A stretch of DNA of 64,000 nt, taken from the NCBI GenBank assembly GCA_012270965.1, contig JAAXHJ010000023.1, positions 176,649 through 240,648 on the forward strand, given 5' to 3'. How positions within the stretch are numbered: the stretch's first letter is position 1; every line of letters begins with the position of its first letter. Made by a program: the position numbers and the translations under genes. Shown here one piece after another: positions 1 to 7,745 of the stretch. The notes beneath the pieces are model-generated. The model was not told where the DNA came from. It saw nothing but the letters and a program-made list of their open reading frames with translations, and searched no databases. The DNA is from Candidatus Palauibacter poriticola (GTDB taxonomy: Bacteria; Gemmatimonadota; Gemmatimonadetes; Palauibacterales; Palauibacteraceae).

Positions 1-1
1 G

Positions 2-1231
2 GAGGCTCTCCAAGGAACCCTGTCGGTGGGCGAACTCGGGCTCGACGGTTCCCTGCGCTCCATCCGGGGCGCCCTTCCGATCGCCCTCTTCGCGGCCTCG
101 AATCCGCGTGTCGCGCGCCTCCTGCTGCCGGCGGCGAACCTGCGGGAGGCGTCGGCGGCGGAAGGGATCGCCGTGGGCGGCTCGGAATCGCTGACGCAGA
201 TCCTCGCCGCCCTGAATGGCGAGGTCCCGCTGCGCGGACCCGCGGCGCCGCCATCTCCCGCCGGCCGGACGACCGGTGCTCGCGGGGCGGACGACGGCGG
301 GTTCGACCTGTCGGCCGTAAAGGGGCAGCCGGCCGCCAAGCGGGCGCTGGAGATCGCGGCCGCCGGGGGGCACAACCTCCTCCTCTCAGGTTGTCCGGGC
401 TCCGGAAAGACGAGTCTCGCGCGCTGCCTCCCCGGTCTCCTTCCCGTCCTCGACGTCGGGGAGGCGGTGGACGTGACGGCGATTCACAGCGTCGCCGGCC
501 TCCTGGCCGATGGTTCGGGGCTCAAGCGCGTCCGACCCTTCCGGGCGCCGCACCATTCCATCAGCGAGGCCGGGCTCATCGGCGGCGGGAGCCGTCCGCG
601 GCCGGGCGAGGCTTCGCTCGCGCACCACGGCGTGCTCTTCCTCGACGAACTCCCCGAGTTCGGCCGCCGCACGCTGGAGGCGCTGCGCCAGCCAATCGAG
701 GAGGGGCAGGTGCGGATCGTCCGCGCCGCCGGGTCGGCCTGCTTTCCCGCCGAGTTCACGCTCGTGGCCGCAATGAACCCCTGCCCGTGCGGCTTCCTGG
801 GCGAACCGGGCCGCTGCCGCTGTCTCGAGGAGACCGTGCGGCGCTACCGACGCCGGGTCAGCGGACCGCTCCTCGACCGCATCGACATGCTGGTCGACGT
901 TCCGGCCGTACGCTGGGAGCAACTCGCCGACACGGCGTCCGGCGAGACGAGCGCGGTCGTGCGGGCCCGGGTGTCGAGGGCCCGCGCCCGCGCCGCCCGC
1001 CGCCACGGGACGACCAACGCGCGGATCCCGCCCGTCCGTCTCGAGGAGGCGTGCCGGGTCGAGCGCGGCGGACGCTCGCTCCTGAAGAAGGCCGTGACGC
1101 ACCTCGGGCTGACGGCCCGCGGCTACCACCGCGCGCTTCGCGTCGCCCGCACCATCGCGGACTTGGAGGGGCGGGACCGCGTATCCGACGACCACGTCGC
1201 CGAGGCGATCCGTTTCCGCGGACCCGGTTAG
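2..1231 (+). CDS. comM: YifB/ComM family Mg-chelatase-like AAA+ ATPase, 5' end cut by the window
   Basis: The reading frame is open from the first bases, and the family's N-terminal domain is partly missing, so the gene begins outside the window; the GTG at 26 is internal. About 409 of the usual ~500 residues are visible. The tail of the N-terminal LonC-like domain (VGELGLDGSLR) is followed by a linker and an AAA+ core. The core has a Walker A motif GCPGSGKTS (nt 389-415), a Walker B region ending LFLDELPEF, a sensor region with AAMNPCPCG, and the C-terminal Mg-chelatase helical domain. ComM-type proteins are hexameric helicases that promote branch migration during natural transformation; many bacteria carry yifB without proven competence. 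The stop codon overlaps the convergent pabA-like gene tail to tail by 4 bases. Confidence 0.93.
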   Translation, partial: EALQGTLSVGELGLDGSLRSIRGALPIALFAASNPRVARLLLPAANLREASAAEGIAVGGSESLTQILAALNGEVPLRGPAAPPSPAGRTTGARGADDGGFDLSAVKGQPAAKRALEIAAAGGHNLLLSGCPGSGKTSLARCLPGLLPVLDVGEAVDVTAIHSVAGLLADGSGLKRVRPFRAPHHSISEAGLIGGGSRPRPGEASLAHHGVLFLDELPEFGRRTLEALRQPIEEGQVRIVRAAGSACFPAEFTLVAAMNPCPCGFLGEPGRCRCLEETVRRYRRRVSGPLLDRIDMLVDVPAVRWEQLADTASGETSAVVRARVSRARARAARRHGTTNARIPPVRLEEACRVERGGRSLLKKAVTHLGLTARGYHRALRVARTIADLEGRDRVSDDHVAEAIRFRGPG

Positions 1232-1968
1232 CGGCGTCGCCCTCTCCCCGGAGGGATCCCGCCGAGCGCTTCACCGCTCTTGGCGCTGACGCGGGGTTCC
1301 CCACGGCCTGCCGGCGCGCTCCATCCCTCCGGAAGCCGCGCGGCGACGGGGAGTTCGGGGCAGCGGGCGGCTTCCACGGGCTCGGAGACGGGAGCGTCCC
1401 CCCTTCCGAGCGCGAGGAAGTTGCCGAGCAGGCGGCGTCCCCCGGCCGTGAGCACGGCTTCCGGATGGAACTGCACCCCCCACAGGGGCCGCGACACGTG
1501 TTCGAGAGCCATGACTTCGCCCTCCTCCGTTCGGGCCGTGACCCGAAGCCCGTCCCCCGGTTCGCCGGGATCCACGACGAGCGAATGGTAGCGGGTGACC
1601 TCGAGCGGAGAGGGGAGGCCCGCGAAGAGCCCGCGCCCCTCGTGGCGGATCGCCGACAGGCGGCCGTGCATCGGGCGCGCGGCCCGGACGACGCGTCCCC
1701 CGGCCGCCGCGGCGATACACTGGTGTCCGAGGCACACGCCCAGCATCGGGATCTCCGCGCCCACCGTGCGGATCGCTTCGACGGAAGCCCCGGCTTCGGC
1801 GGGGGTGCACGGACCGGGCGAGATGACGATGTGAGAGTAGCCCTCGTCCCTCAGCGCCCCCGGATCGACCTTATCGTTGCGCCGCACCCGCACGGTCTCC
1901 CCAAGTTCCTCCACATACCGCGCGAGGTTGAAGGCGAACGAATCGTAGTTGTCGATGAGGAGGATCAT
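1228..1968 (-). CDS. pabA: Class I glutamine amidotransferase, PabA/TrpG (ADC or anthranilate synthase component II)
   Basis: 246 residues from the canonical start MILLIDNYDSF. The protein supplies ammonia from glutamine to a PabB or TrpE partner for folate or tryptophan synthesis; no partner is in the window, so the two roles cannot be separated. The catalytic triad is visible: Cys79 in GVCLGHQ, His168 and Glu170 in FHPEA. The oxyanion-hole motif SPGPCTP is at residues 50-56. Family members normally end near residue 190-195. This one continues for about 55 residues of Pro/Gly/Arg-rich sequence, and part of that tail is encoded by a copy of the dispersed intergenic repeat. The start codon shares the palindrome CATG with the divergent thpR start, so there is no intergenic promoter space. 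Confidence 0.9.
   Translation of the reverse strand: MILLIDNYDSFAFNLARYVEELGETVRVRRNDKVDPGALRDEGYSHIVISPGPCTPAEAGASVEAIRTVGAEIPMLGVCLGHQCIAAAAGGRVVRAARPMHGRLSAIRHEGRGLFAGLPSPLEVTRYHSLVVDPGEPGDGLRVTARTEEGEVMALEHVSRPLWGVQFHPEAVLTAGGRRLLGNFLALGRGDAPVSEPVEAARCPELPVAARLPEGWSAPAGRGEPRVSAKSGEALGGIPPGRGRRR
1263..1312. repeat. Dispersed palindromic repeat, copy 1 (inside the 3' end of pabA)
   Basis: The stretch contains GGCGCTGACGCGGGG followed by TTCCCCACGGCCTG. It matches the core of the copy at 19606-19677, including the upstream GCGCTTCAC. It lies just beyond the yifB stop on the plus strand and is read as codons 219-235 of the PabA-like protein on the minus strand. Confidence 0.6.
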
Positions 1969-2581
1969 GGCAGGCGCAGGATATGTCGCCCCCGACGTCC
2001 GGTCGAGACTCTTCGCGGCCGTCCTCCTCCCGGCCGCGATCCGCGCGGACGTTGCGCGCGCGACCGGGGACCTGCGGGCGCTGGAGGGCGTGCGGCCGGT
2101 GCGCGCGGAGCAGCTGCACCTCACGCTGCGCTTCATCGGGGAGGTCGACCGCGGCCTCGAGACGCCGCTCGCACGGGAGATCGCCGCCGCGGTGGCGGAG
2201 CTGCCCGGATTCTCGATCCGGCTGCGCGCCGCCGGCGTCTTCCCCTCCCACCGGCGGGCGCGCGTCCTGTGGGTCGGCGTTGAGGAGACTCCCGCCCTCG
2301 CCGTGCTGCAACGATCGGTGGAAGAGGCCTTGGTCCGCGCCGGCGTGGCCCCCGACCCGCGTCCCTTCCGCCCGCACGTCACGGTGGGACGAATCCGTGC
2401 TCCCCGGCCACCCGTAGGTTTGGCGGGCGCCGTCGCGCGCGTCCGCTTCGAGGCCACGGTGGAGGTTCGGCGCGTGTCACTGATGCGGAGCGAACTTCTT
2501 CCCCGCGGCGCGCGGCACACCGAAATCGCCGCCTGCCCGCTGGCGGGCGCCGCCGATGACGCCCGCCGCACACGACGCTAG
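1967..2581 (+). CDS. thpR: RNA 2',3'-cyclic phosphodiesterase (2H phosphoesterase, ThpR/LigT)
   Basis: 204 residues. The two signature HxTx motifs of the 2H phosphoesterase superfamily are present: HLTL at residue 51 and HVTV at residue 137, in a protein of usual length (about 180-200). The family hydrolyses 2',3'-cyclic phosphates on RNA, such as tRNA-splicing-type ends. The ATG at 1967 was chosen because it is the first plausible start close to the conserved strand RLFAAVLLP. Upstream ATGs at 1949 and 1955 would extend the protein into the divergent gene. The ATG overlaps the pabA ATG in a CATG palindrome, and no Shine-Dalgarno sequence is evident, so a leaderless message is possible. Confidence 0.88.
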   Translation: MAGAGYVAPDVRSRLFAAVLLPAAIRADVARATGDLRALEGVRPVRAEQLHLTLRFIGEVDRGLETPLAREIAAAVAELPGFSIRLRAAGVFPSHRRARVLWVGVEETPALAVLQRSVEEALVRAGVAPDPRPFRPHVTVGRIRAPRPPVGLAGAVARVRFEATVEVRRVSLMRSELLPRGARHTEIAACPLAGAADDARRTRR

Positions 2582-2584
2582 CTT
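2556..2584 (+). promoter_or_regulatory. Possible sigma-70 promoter for the gene at 2620
   Basis: ATGACG (2556-2561) is separated by 17 bases from TAGCTT (2579-2584); the -10 box begins with the stop codon of thpR. The -35 box is only a partial match. A good ribosome site (CGGAGG) precedes the downstream ATG. Confidence 0.35.
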
Positions 2585-2619
2585 TTCCTCTTTCCCGATT
2601 CCGGTCGGAGGCGGTCGAC

Positions 2620-3330
2620 ATGGGTATTTTCCGGAAGCTCTTCACAGGCGTGAGCTTTCTCATCTTTGTTCTGATTCTGGTGGCCGTCGGCTGGATCTTC
2701 CGGGGAGAGATCGAGGCGTGGCTCGGGAACGCGGGCGCGGATGAGATCGTCGTCGAGGATTCCACGCCCGAATTCGGGCCCGCGGCGGCGGCACGGGTGG
2801 AAACGGCTCTGCGGGAGTTGGCGGCCGGCGACGGGGTGGCCGACGGCGGAACGGCCGGCGGCGGAACGGCCGACGTCGCGACGGCCGGTGGCGGGGCGGC
2901 CGAGACGCGGTTCACCGAGACGGAACTCCAGAGCTACGTTCGCCACCGGTTGACCTCCCGACTGCCGTCCGGCGTCGGTGAGCCCGCCATCGAACTGCGC
3001 GACTCGACCGTCGCCTTCTCCGTCGTGCTCGACTTCACGCAGCTCCCGATCGACGCGGACATGGCGGCGAGCTTGGCGAGGCTGCTCGGGGACTCCGCCC
3101 AAGTCGCCGGCGAGGTGCTCCCACGGGTGGGGGAGGGCGGCGAGGGGCGCCTCCACCTGATGAGCTTCCAGGCGGGCGTCATCCCGGTGCCCCCGATGAT
3201 GCTCGGCATGGCCGCCCAGCAGCTGGGGTTGCGTGCGGACGGACGAACCGTGCTCTTCGACATCCCCGAGACCGTCGTCGACGTTCGGGTGGAAAACGAG
3301 GAGATCGTTCTTCTCGTGAACCGCGAATGA
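2620..3330 (+). CDS. Membrane-anchored protein of unknown function
   Basis: 236 residues. No enzyme family is recognised. The N-terminus (MGIFRKLF) is followed by one hydrophobic segment at about residues 9-28, so the bulk of the protein is probably extracytoplasmic and anchored by an uncleaved signal. A low-complexity Gly/Ala/Thr stretch at about residues 74-93 is encoded by a 15-bp tandem repeat. After it comes a mixed alpha/beta domain of about 140 residues, beginning near TRFTETELQSYVRHR and ending VENEEIVLLVNRE. The ATG is preceded by CGGAGG. It follows thpR in the same orientation. The nearest sensible description is a lipid- or ligand-binding-like secreted domain, but that is a guess. 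Confidence 0.75.
   Translation: MGIFRKLFTGVSFLIFVLILVAVGWIFRGEIEAWLGNAGADEIVVEDSTPEFGPAAAARVETALRELAAGDGVADGGTAGGGTADVATAGGGAAETRFTETELQSYVRHRLTSRLPSGVGEPAIELRDSTVAFSVVLDFTQLPIDADMAASLARLLGDSAQVAGEVLPRVGEGGEGRLHLMSFQAGVIPVPPMMLGMAAQQLGLRADGRTVLFDIPETVVDVRVENEEIVLLVNRE
2839..2898 (+). repeat. 15-bp in-frame minisatellite (4 units)
   Basis: Four degenerate units at 2839, 2854, 2869 and 2884 follow the pattern GCCGGCGGCGGAACG and encode Ala/Gly/Thr. The unit is nearly the same as the 15-bp unit in the vWA gene at 57263-57337. Confidence 0.75.
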
Positions 3331-3347
3331 TGCACCGGCAGGACGTA

Positions 3348-3399
3348 CCCGGCGTCAGCGCCGCTCGAACGCAGCAGGGCTCTCGCCACGGCCCGCTGA
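3348..3399. repeat. Dispersed palindromic repeat, copy 2
   Basis: The block with GTCAGCGCCGCTCGAACGC and TCTCGCCACGGCCCGCTGA begins about 18 bases after a stop codon. It is closely similar to the copies at 10367, 19461 and 26850. The rest of this 174-base gap holds a short direct repeat of GACGGGCT (3406-3424) and no other recognised signal. Confidence 0.65.
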
Positions 3400-3504
3400 G
3401 ATGGACGGGCTGACATGACGGGCTAGGAGCCCCCGGCTGCCGCGGGTTGTCCGCGACCCGGCGCGTGGCCCCAACGGAACCCCAAGAGCGGAGTTTCTCC
3501 GGCA

Positions 3505-4995
3505 ATGGCTGAGAAGTTCCTCAACTACATTGCGGGCCAGTGGACCGAGCCCGCCACCGGCCGATACATCGAGAACCGAAACCCGGCCCGCACCTCCGAC
3601 CTCATCGGTCTCTTCCCCGACACCGCCGCGCCGGAGCTGGACGCCGCCGCGGCCTCCGCGCAGCGCGGCTTCGAACGCTGGTCCAGGACGCCGGCCCCCG
3701 AACGGGGCCTGGTGCTGAAGAGGGCGGGGGACCTGCTCACGCGGCACAAGGAGGATCTCGCGCGCACGGCGACGCGCGAGATGGGCAAGGTGCTCGACGA
3801 AACGCGCGGCGATGTCCAAGAGGCCATCGACACGGCCTACTACGCGGCGGTCGAGGGCCGGCGCCTGTTCGGACGCACGGCGCCCTCCGAGCTGCGGAGC
3901 AAGTGGGCGATGTCGTTCCGGCGTCCCATCGGCGTGTTCGGGATCATCACCCCCTTCAACTTCCCGGTGGCGGTCCCGAGCTGGAAGATCTTCCCCGCGC
4001 TGCTCTGCGGGAACAGCATCATCTACAAGCCCTCGGAGGATGTGCCCCACAGCGCGCATCGGTTCGTGGAAATCCTGCTCGAGGCCGGCCTGCCGCCGGA
4101 GTGCGTGCAGCTGCTGCACGGCCGGGGCGAGACGATCGGGCGCGCCATCGTCGAACACCCCGGCGTCCCCGGTCTCTCCTTCACCGGATCCACCGAGACG
4201 GGCAGCCGCATCGGCGAGGTCGCGGGGCGCATGCACAAGCGTCTCTCCCTCGAGATGGGCGGCAAGAACGCGCAGATCGTCATGTCGGACGCGGACCTCG
4301 ATCTCGCCCTCGAGGGCGTCCTGTGGGGCGCCTTCGGCACGACGGGCCAGCGTTGCACCGCGACGAGCCGCCTCCTCCTGCAGAGCGGGGTCCACGACGA
4401 GTTCGTGGAGAGGCTGTGCTACGAAGCGCGCTCCCTCCGCCTCGGCGATGGACTGGAGGCCGGCGTCGATGTGGGTCCGCTCATCCACGAGGCGGCTCGC
4501 GAGAAGTGCGAACGCTACATCGCGATCGCCCGCGACGAGGGGGCGACAATCGCGACGGGGGGCGGGCGGCCGGCGGAGAGCGGCCTCGGCGGCGGCTGGT
4601 TCTTCGAGCCGACGGTCCTCGCGGGCGTCGACCGGGAACACCGGGCCGCGCGAGAGGAGATTTTCGGGCCGGTGCTCTCGGTAATCCGCTTCGACACGAT
4701 CGAGGAAGCCTTCGATATCAACAACGAAGTTCCATACGGGCTGTCGTCGTCGATCTACACGCGGGATGTGACCGCGTCCTTCCGCGCCGTGGAGGAACTC
4801 GACAACGGCATCACCTACGTGAACGCGCCCACCATCGGTGCGGAGGCGCACCTCCCCTTCGGCGGCGTGAAGAACACGGGCAACGGGCACCGCGAGGGGG
4901 GGTGGGAAGTGTACGAGTTCTACACGGAAACGAAGGTGGCGTACGTCGACTACAGCGGCACGCTGCAGCGCGCCCAGATCGACGTCGACTGGTGA
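3505..4995 (+). CDS. NAD(P)-dependent aldehyde dehydrogenase
   Basis: 496 residues, full length for the ALDH superfamily. Key residues are visible: Asn152 in TPFNFPV, general base Glu250 in LEMGGKN, nucleophile Cys284 in TGQRCTA, and the EEIFGPVLSV motif. The C-terminal HLPFGGVKNTGNGHREGG pattern resembles alpha-ketoglutarate-semialdehyde, glyceraldehyde-3-phosphate and ALDH7-like enzymes, so the substrate cannot be assigned. The reaction oxidises an aldehyde to the acid (or acyl-CoA) using NAD(P)+. It stands alone: 174 bases after the previous gene and about 140 before lepB. It might serve the beta-alanine-type catabolism suggested at 28-30.8 kb, but it is 24 kb away and nothing in the sequence links them. 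Confidence 0.9.
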   Translation: MAEKFLNYIAGQWTEPATGRYIENRNPARTSDLIGLFPDTAAPELDAAAASAQRGFERWSRTPAPERGLVLKRAGDLLTRHKEDLARTATREMGKVLDETRGDVQEAIDTAYYAAVEGRRLFGRTAPSELRSKWAMSFRRPIGVFGIITPFNFPVAVPSWKIFPALLCGNSIIYKPSEDVPHSAHRFVEILLEAGLPPECVQLLHGRGETIGRAIVEHPGVPGLSFTGSTETGSRIGEVAGRMHKRLSLEMGGKNAQIVMSDADLDLALEGVLWGAFGTTGQRCTATSRLLLQSGVHDEFVERLCYEARSLRLGDGLEAGVDVGPLIHEAAREKCERYIAIARDEGATIATGGGRPAESGLGGGWFFEPTVLAGVDREHRAAREEIFGPVLSVIRFDTIEEAFDINNEVPYGLSSSIYTRDVTASFRAVEELDNGITYVNAPTIGAEAHLPFGGVKNTGNGHREGGWEVYEFYTETKVAYVDYSGTLQRAQIDVDW

Positions 4996-5137
4996 GGCCG
5001 GACGGTGAGGAGGGACGGTGAGACCGCGTTGAGGTTCCCCCGTACATCAGAGGGTGAGGCCCGCCCGAACGCGGGACGCGAAACCGGATCGCACGCGGGG
5101 CCGAACATCACCGGCTTGTGGAGGAGGGAAGGGTCGA

Positions 5138-5977
5138 ATGGAGGAACGACCGACTGAGGGAACCGCTCCCGAAACGGCTCCCGGAACGCGGGAGGAAGGG
5201 GTGGGGGAGGGCGCGGCGGCGCGGCGGCGAGCCCGCGGGCTGCGGGCTCCCACGATCCGGGCGCGCCGGGGCCGCGACGCGTCCGTCGGCCGATGGATGT
5301 GGGAGTGGACGAAGTCCATCTTCGTCGCCCTCATCCTGTTTCTCTTCATCCGGACCTTCATCGTGGAGGCCTTCCAGATCCCGACCGCCTCGATGGAAAA
5401 CACTCTCCTCATCGGCGATTTCCTCCTCGTCAACAAGATGGTGTACGGAGCCGAAATCCCCGGTACCGATCTGGAGTTTCCCGCCTTCGGCGAGCCTTCG
5501 CGCGGCGACGTCATCGTGTTCGAGCCGCCGCCGTCCGCCGAACAGCCCCCGCGCACGAACTACGTGAAGCGCATCGTGGGGATGCCGGGAGATACGCTGC
5601 GCATGCGGCGGGCGAGGCTCTTCCTGAACGGTGTGCCGTTCGAGGAACCCTATGTGAAGGCCGCGTCGAGCTTCCCCGACGCCCCGAGCCCGAAGTTCGC
5701 ATGGCAGCGCCGGTTCCTGACCGATGGCGCGCGCCGCTCCGGCACCGTGACGACGCGAAACAACTGGGGGCCGCTCGTCGTGCCGGAGGAGAGCTACTTC
5801 GTCATGGGCGACAACCGGTCGAACTCCGAGGATTCCCGCTACTGGGGCTTCGTGCCCAGGGATGCGATCCGGGGAACACCGTTTCTGGTGTACTATTCGT
5901 ACGCTCGCGAGCCGAGGGGACCCTGGTCCTGGCTCACCGAGATCCGCTGGGGCAGGATTCTGCGCGGCGTCGACTGA
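5138..5977 (+). CDS. lepB: Signal peptidase I
   Basis: 279 residues. The protein cleaves signal peptides of exported proteins at the outer face of the inner membrane. A charged N-terminal region of about 50 residues precedes a single transmembrane segment (about 58-76, IFVALILFLFIRTFIV). The catalytic Ser85 lies in PTASMENTL and the general base Lys144 in YVKRIVGMPGD; the family box GDNRSNSEDSR is near the C-terminus. The ATG at 5138 was chosen because GGAGGGAAGG precedes it at good distance; the frame is open further upstream to 5054 but without a ribosome site. The following sigma-factor gene starts 12 bases after the stop, so the two are likely co-transcribed. Confidence 0.95.
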   Translation: MEERPTEGTAPETAPGTREEGVGEGAAARRRARGLRAPTIRARRGRDASVGRWMWEWTKSIFVALILFLFIRTFIVEAFQIPTASMENTLLIGDFLLVNKMVYGAEIPGTDLEFPAFGEPSRGDVIVFEPPPSAEQPPRTNYVKRIVGMPGDTLRMRRARLFLNGVPFEEPYVKAASSFPDAPSPKFAWQRRFLTDGARRSGTVTTRNNWGPLVVPEESYFVMGDNRSNSEDSRYWGFVPRDAIRGTPFLVYYSYAREPRGPWSWLTEIRWGRILRGVD

Positions 5978-5989
5978 GGCCGACCCGGA

Positions 5990-6784
5990 ATGGTCCGCGT
6001 TTTCGAACGCTATCTGGCGGACATCAGTCGCGAGGGCGTGCTCGATGCGGAAGCCGAAGTGGAGCTGGCGCGGCGGAGCCGGGCCGGCGACCAAGCTGCG
6101 CGGGTACGGCTCGTCAACGCGAATCTTCGCTTCGTCGTGTCCGTCGCGCGCGGCTACCGGGGATGCGGCGTCCCGCTGGCCGACCTCGTGAACGAGGGGA
6201 ATCTGGGGCTCGTGCGCGCCGCGGACCGCTTCGATCCGGAGCGCGGCGTCCGTTTCGTCAGCTACGCACACTACTGGGTTCGGCGGGCCATGGCGCAGGC
6301 CATCGCCGACCACGGCGATCCGCGGCTCCCCGGCGACCCCGCCCCACACCGCTTTTCGCTCGACGAGATGGCCCCGGGGACCGCCTGCACCTTCGAGGAA
6401 CTCCTGCCCGACGAACGGGTGCCCGAGCCCGGAGCCGGGCTGATTCGGGAGCGGCTGCGGGCGGCCATCGAGGCGAGTCTGGCCGACCTCCCGCCGCTCG
6501 AATCGGAGGTCGTGCGCCGCTACTTCGGTCTGGGTTACAAGAGACCGCAGACGCCGGCGGAGATCGCGGCGGCCCTCGACGTGTCCTGCGAACGGACGCG
6601 CCAACTCAAGGAGCGCGGCCTTTCGCGGCTGCGCGCGGGCGCCGAACGGTCCGGGCTCGTTCGCTTCGTCAACGACGGCGCGCCCGGGGCCGGAAGCGCC
6701 TCTCGCGGGGACGCGTCGCCCTCCCGCCCCGCTCGCCAGCGTGGGCCTTCGCTGGAGATTGACTTCATGCGCGGCCGCGAATAG
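5990..6784 (+). CDS. Sigma-70 family RNA polymerase sigma factor (RpoD/RpoH-like, short form)
   Basis: 264 residues. Region 1.2 is at the N-terminus (FERYLADISREGVL). Region 2 follows, with NLRFVVSVARGYRGCG, DLVNEGNLGLVRAADRFD and a 2.4-like segment FVSYAHYWVRRAMAQAI. A much shortened region 3 comes next, then a clear region 4.2 helix-turn-helix (TPAEIAAALDVSCERTRQL). The last 45 residues are low-complexity. There is no region 1.1 and the body is too short for the primary RpoD, so it is best called an alternative (group 2 or 3) sigma factor directing RNA polymerase to a subset of promoters. Its regulon cannot be told from the sequence. It sits between lepB and the ribosomal-protein operon and is followed by a terminator. 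Confidence 0.88.
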   Translation: MVRVFERYLADISREGVLDAEAEVELARRSRAGDQAARVRLVNANLRFVVSVARGYRGCGVPLADLVNEGNLGLVRAADRFDPERGVRFVSYAHYWVRRAMAQAIADHGDPRLPGDPAPHRFSLDEMAPGTACTFEELLPDERVPEPGAGLIRERLRAAIEASLADLPPLESEVVRRYFGLGYKRPQTPAEIAAALDVSCERTRQLKERGLSRLRAGAERSGLVRFVNDGAPGAGSASRGDASPSRPARQRGPSLEIDFMRGRE

Positions 6785-6817
6785 CTTGACGGGCTATCAT
6801 TTTCACGCGCTCGGCAT

Positions 6818-6840
6818 CCGTCCCGCCGGGCGGTTTTTTT
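6818..6840 (+). terminator. Intrinsic terminator before rplM
   Basis: A 6-bp stem CCGTCC/GGGCGG (one G-U pair) with loop CGCC is followed by seven T residues. It ends the lepB-sigma unit, or acts as a leader attenuator for the ribosomal-protein genes that begin 16 bases later. Confidence 0.75.
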
Positions 6841-6856
6841 GAGGTGGGCAGAACGA

Positions 6857-7294
6857 ATGAAGACGTACTCGGTGAAGGCCGGGGAGATCGAACGCGACTG
6901 GTACGTGGTCGACGCGGCGGATCAGGTTCTCGGCCGTCTCGCGACGAGGGTCGCGACCGTCCTGCGCGGGAAGCACAAGCCAATCTACAGCACGCACCTG
7001 GACACCGGCGACTACGTCGTCGTGGTGAACGCGGAGCGCGTGCGGCTGACCGGGAACAAGGCGGACCAGAAGGAATACTTCCGACATTCCGGCTACATGG
7101 GCGGAGAGCGTTTCATCCCCTTCCGGCGCATGCTCGACCGACACCCCGACCGGGTGATCAAGCTCGCGGTGAAGGGGATGCTGCCGAAGAACACGCTCGG
7201 CCGGCAGATGCTCGGAAAGCTGAGAGTCTACGCGGGGCCGGAGCATCCGCACGCGCCCCAGCGCCCCCGCCCCCTCGACACGATCGCGGGATAA
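6857..7294 (+). CDS. rplM: 50S ribosomal protein L13
   Basis: 145 residues, full length. Typical L13 features are the N-terminal [37 protein letters not shown] and the C-terminal [17 protein letters not shown]13 is an early-assembly protein of the large subunit. The ATG at 6857 is preceded by GAGGTGGG. It directly follows a terminator hairpin, and rpsI comes 32 bases later, the near-universal rplM-rpsI pairing. Confidence 0.97.
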   Translation: MKTYSVKAGEIERDWYVVDAADQVLGRLATRVATVLRGKHKPIYSTHLDTGDYVVVVNAERVRLTGNKADQKEYFRHSGYMGGERFIPFRRMLDRHPDRVIKLAVKGMLPKNTLGRQMLGKLRVYAGPEHPHAPQRPRPLDTIAG

Positions 7295-7326
7295 CGGCGG
7301 CGCGCACAGGGACTGCCAGGGAGACG

Positions 7327-7722
7327 ATGGTGGAAACGGAACAGGTCCAATCGGTCGGACGCCGGAAGAAGTCGGTGTCCCGCATCACGATGAGACGTGG
7401 TGTGGGCACCGTGCTGGTGAACGGTCGCGCGTTCGAAGAGTACTTCACGATCCCGCGGCACCGCTCGCTCGTCGCGGCGCCTCTCGACGTGACCGGGACG
7501 CGAGCGTCGTACGACATCGCCGTCCGGGTTCGCGGCGGAGGGATCACCGGCCAGGCGGAGGCCACGCGTCTGGGCATCGCGCGCGCCCTCCTCGCGATGG
7601 ATGAAGAGCGCCGCCGGACTCTGCGGTCTTGCGGTATGCTGACCCGCGATCCCCGCATCGTCGAGCGGAAGAAGCCGGGTCGTCCCAAGGCGCGCAAGCG
7701 CTTCCAGTTCTCCAAACGATAG
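7327..7722 (+). CDS. rpsI: 30S ribosomal protein S9
   Basis: 131 residues from the ATG at 7327. The N-terminal GRRKKSVSRI, the central GGGITGQAEATRLGIARALL and the basic C-terminus ending FSKR are diagnostic; the terminal Lys-Arg reaches P-site tRNA in known ribosomes. It sits between rplM and rpsB and is probably co-transcribed with both, with gaps of 32 and 23 bases. Confidence 0.97.
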   Translation: MVETEQVQSVGRRKKSVSRITMRRGVGTVLVNGRAFEEYFTIPRHRSLVAAPLDVTGTRASYDIAVRVRGGGITGQAEATRLGIARALLAMDEERRRTLRSCGMLTRDPRIVERKKPGRPKARKRFQFSKR

Positions 7723-7745
7723 CGGGAAGGCGGAAAGCCGAACGC

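Noticed and set aside
6785..6800. TTGACG followed by TATCAT upstream of rplM as a promoter
   Set aside because: The two boxes are only 4 bases apart; no -35 lies 17 bases before TATCAT, so the pair cannot be a normal promoter.
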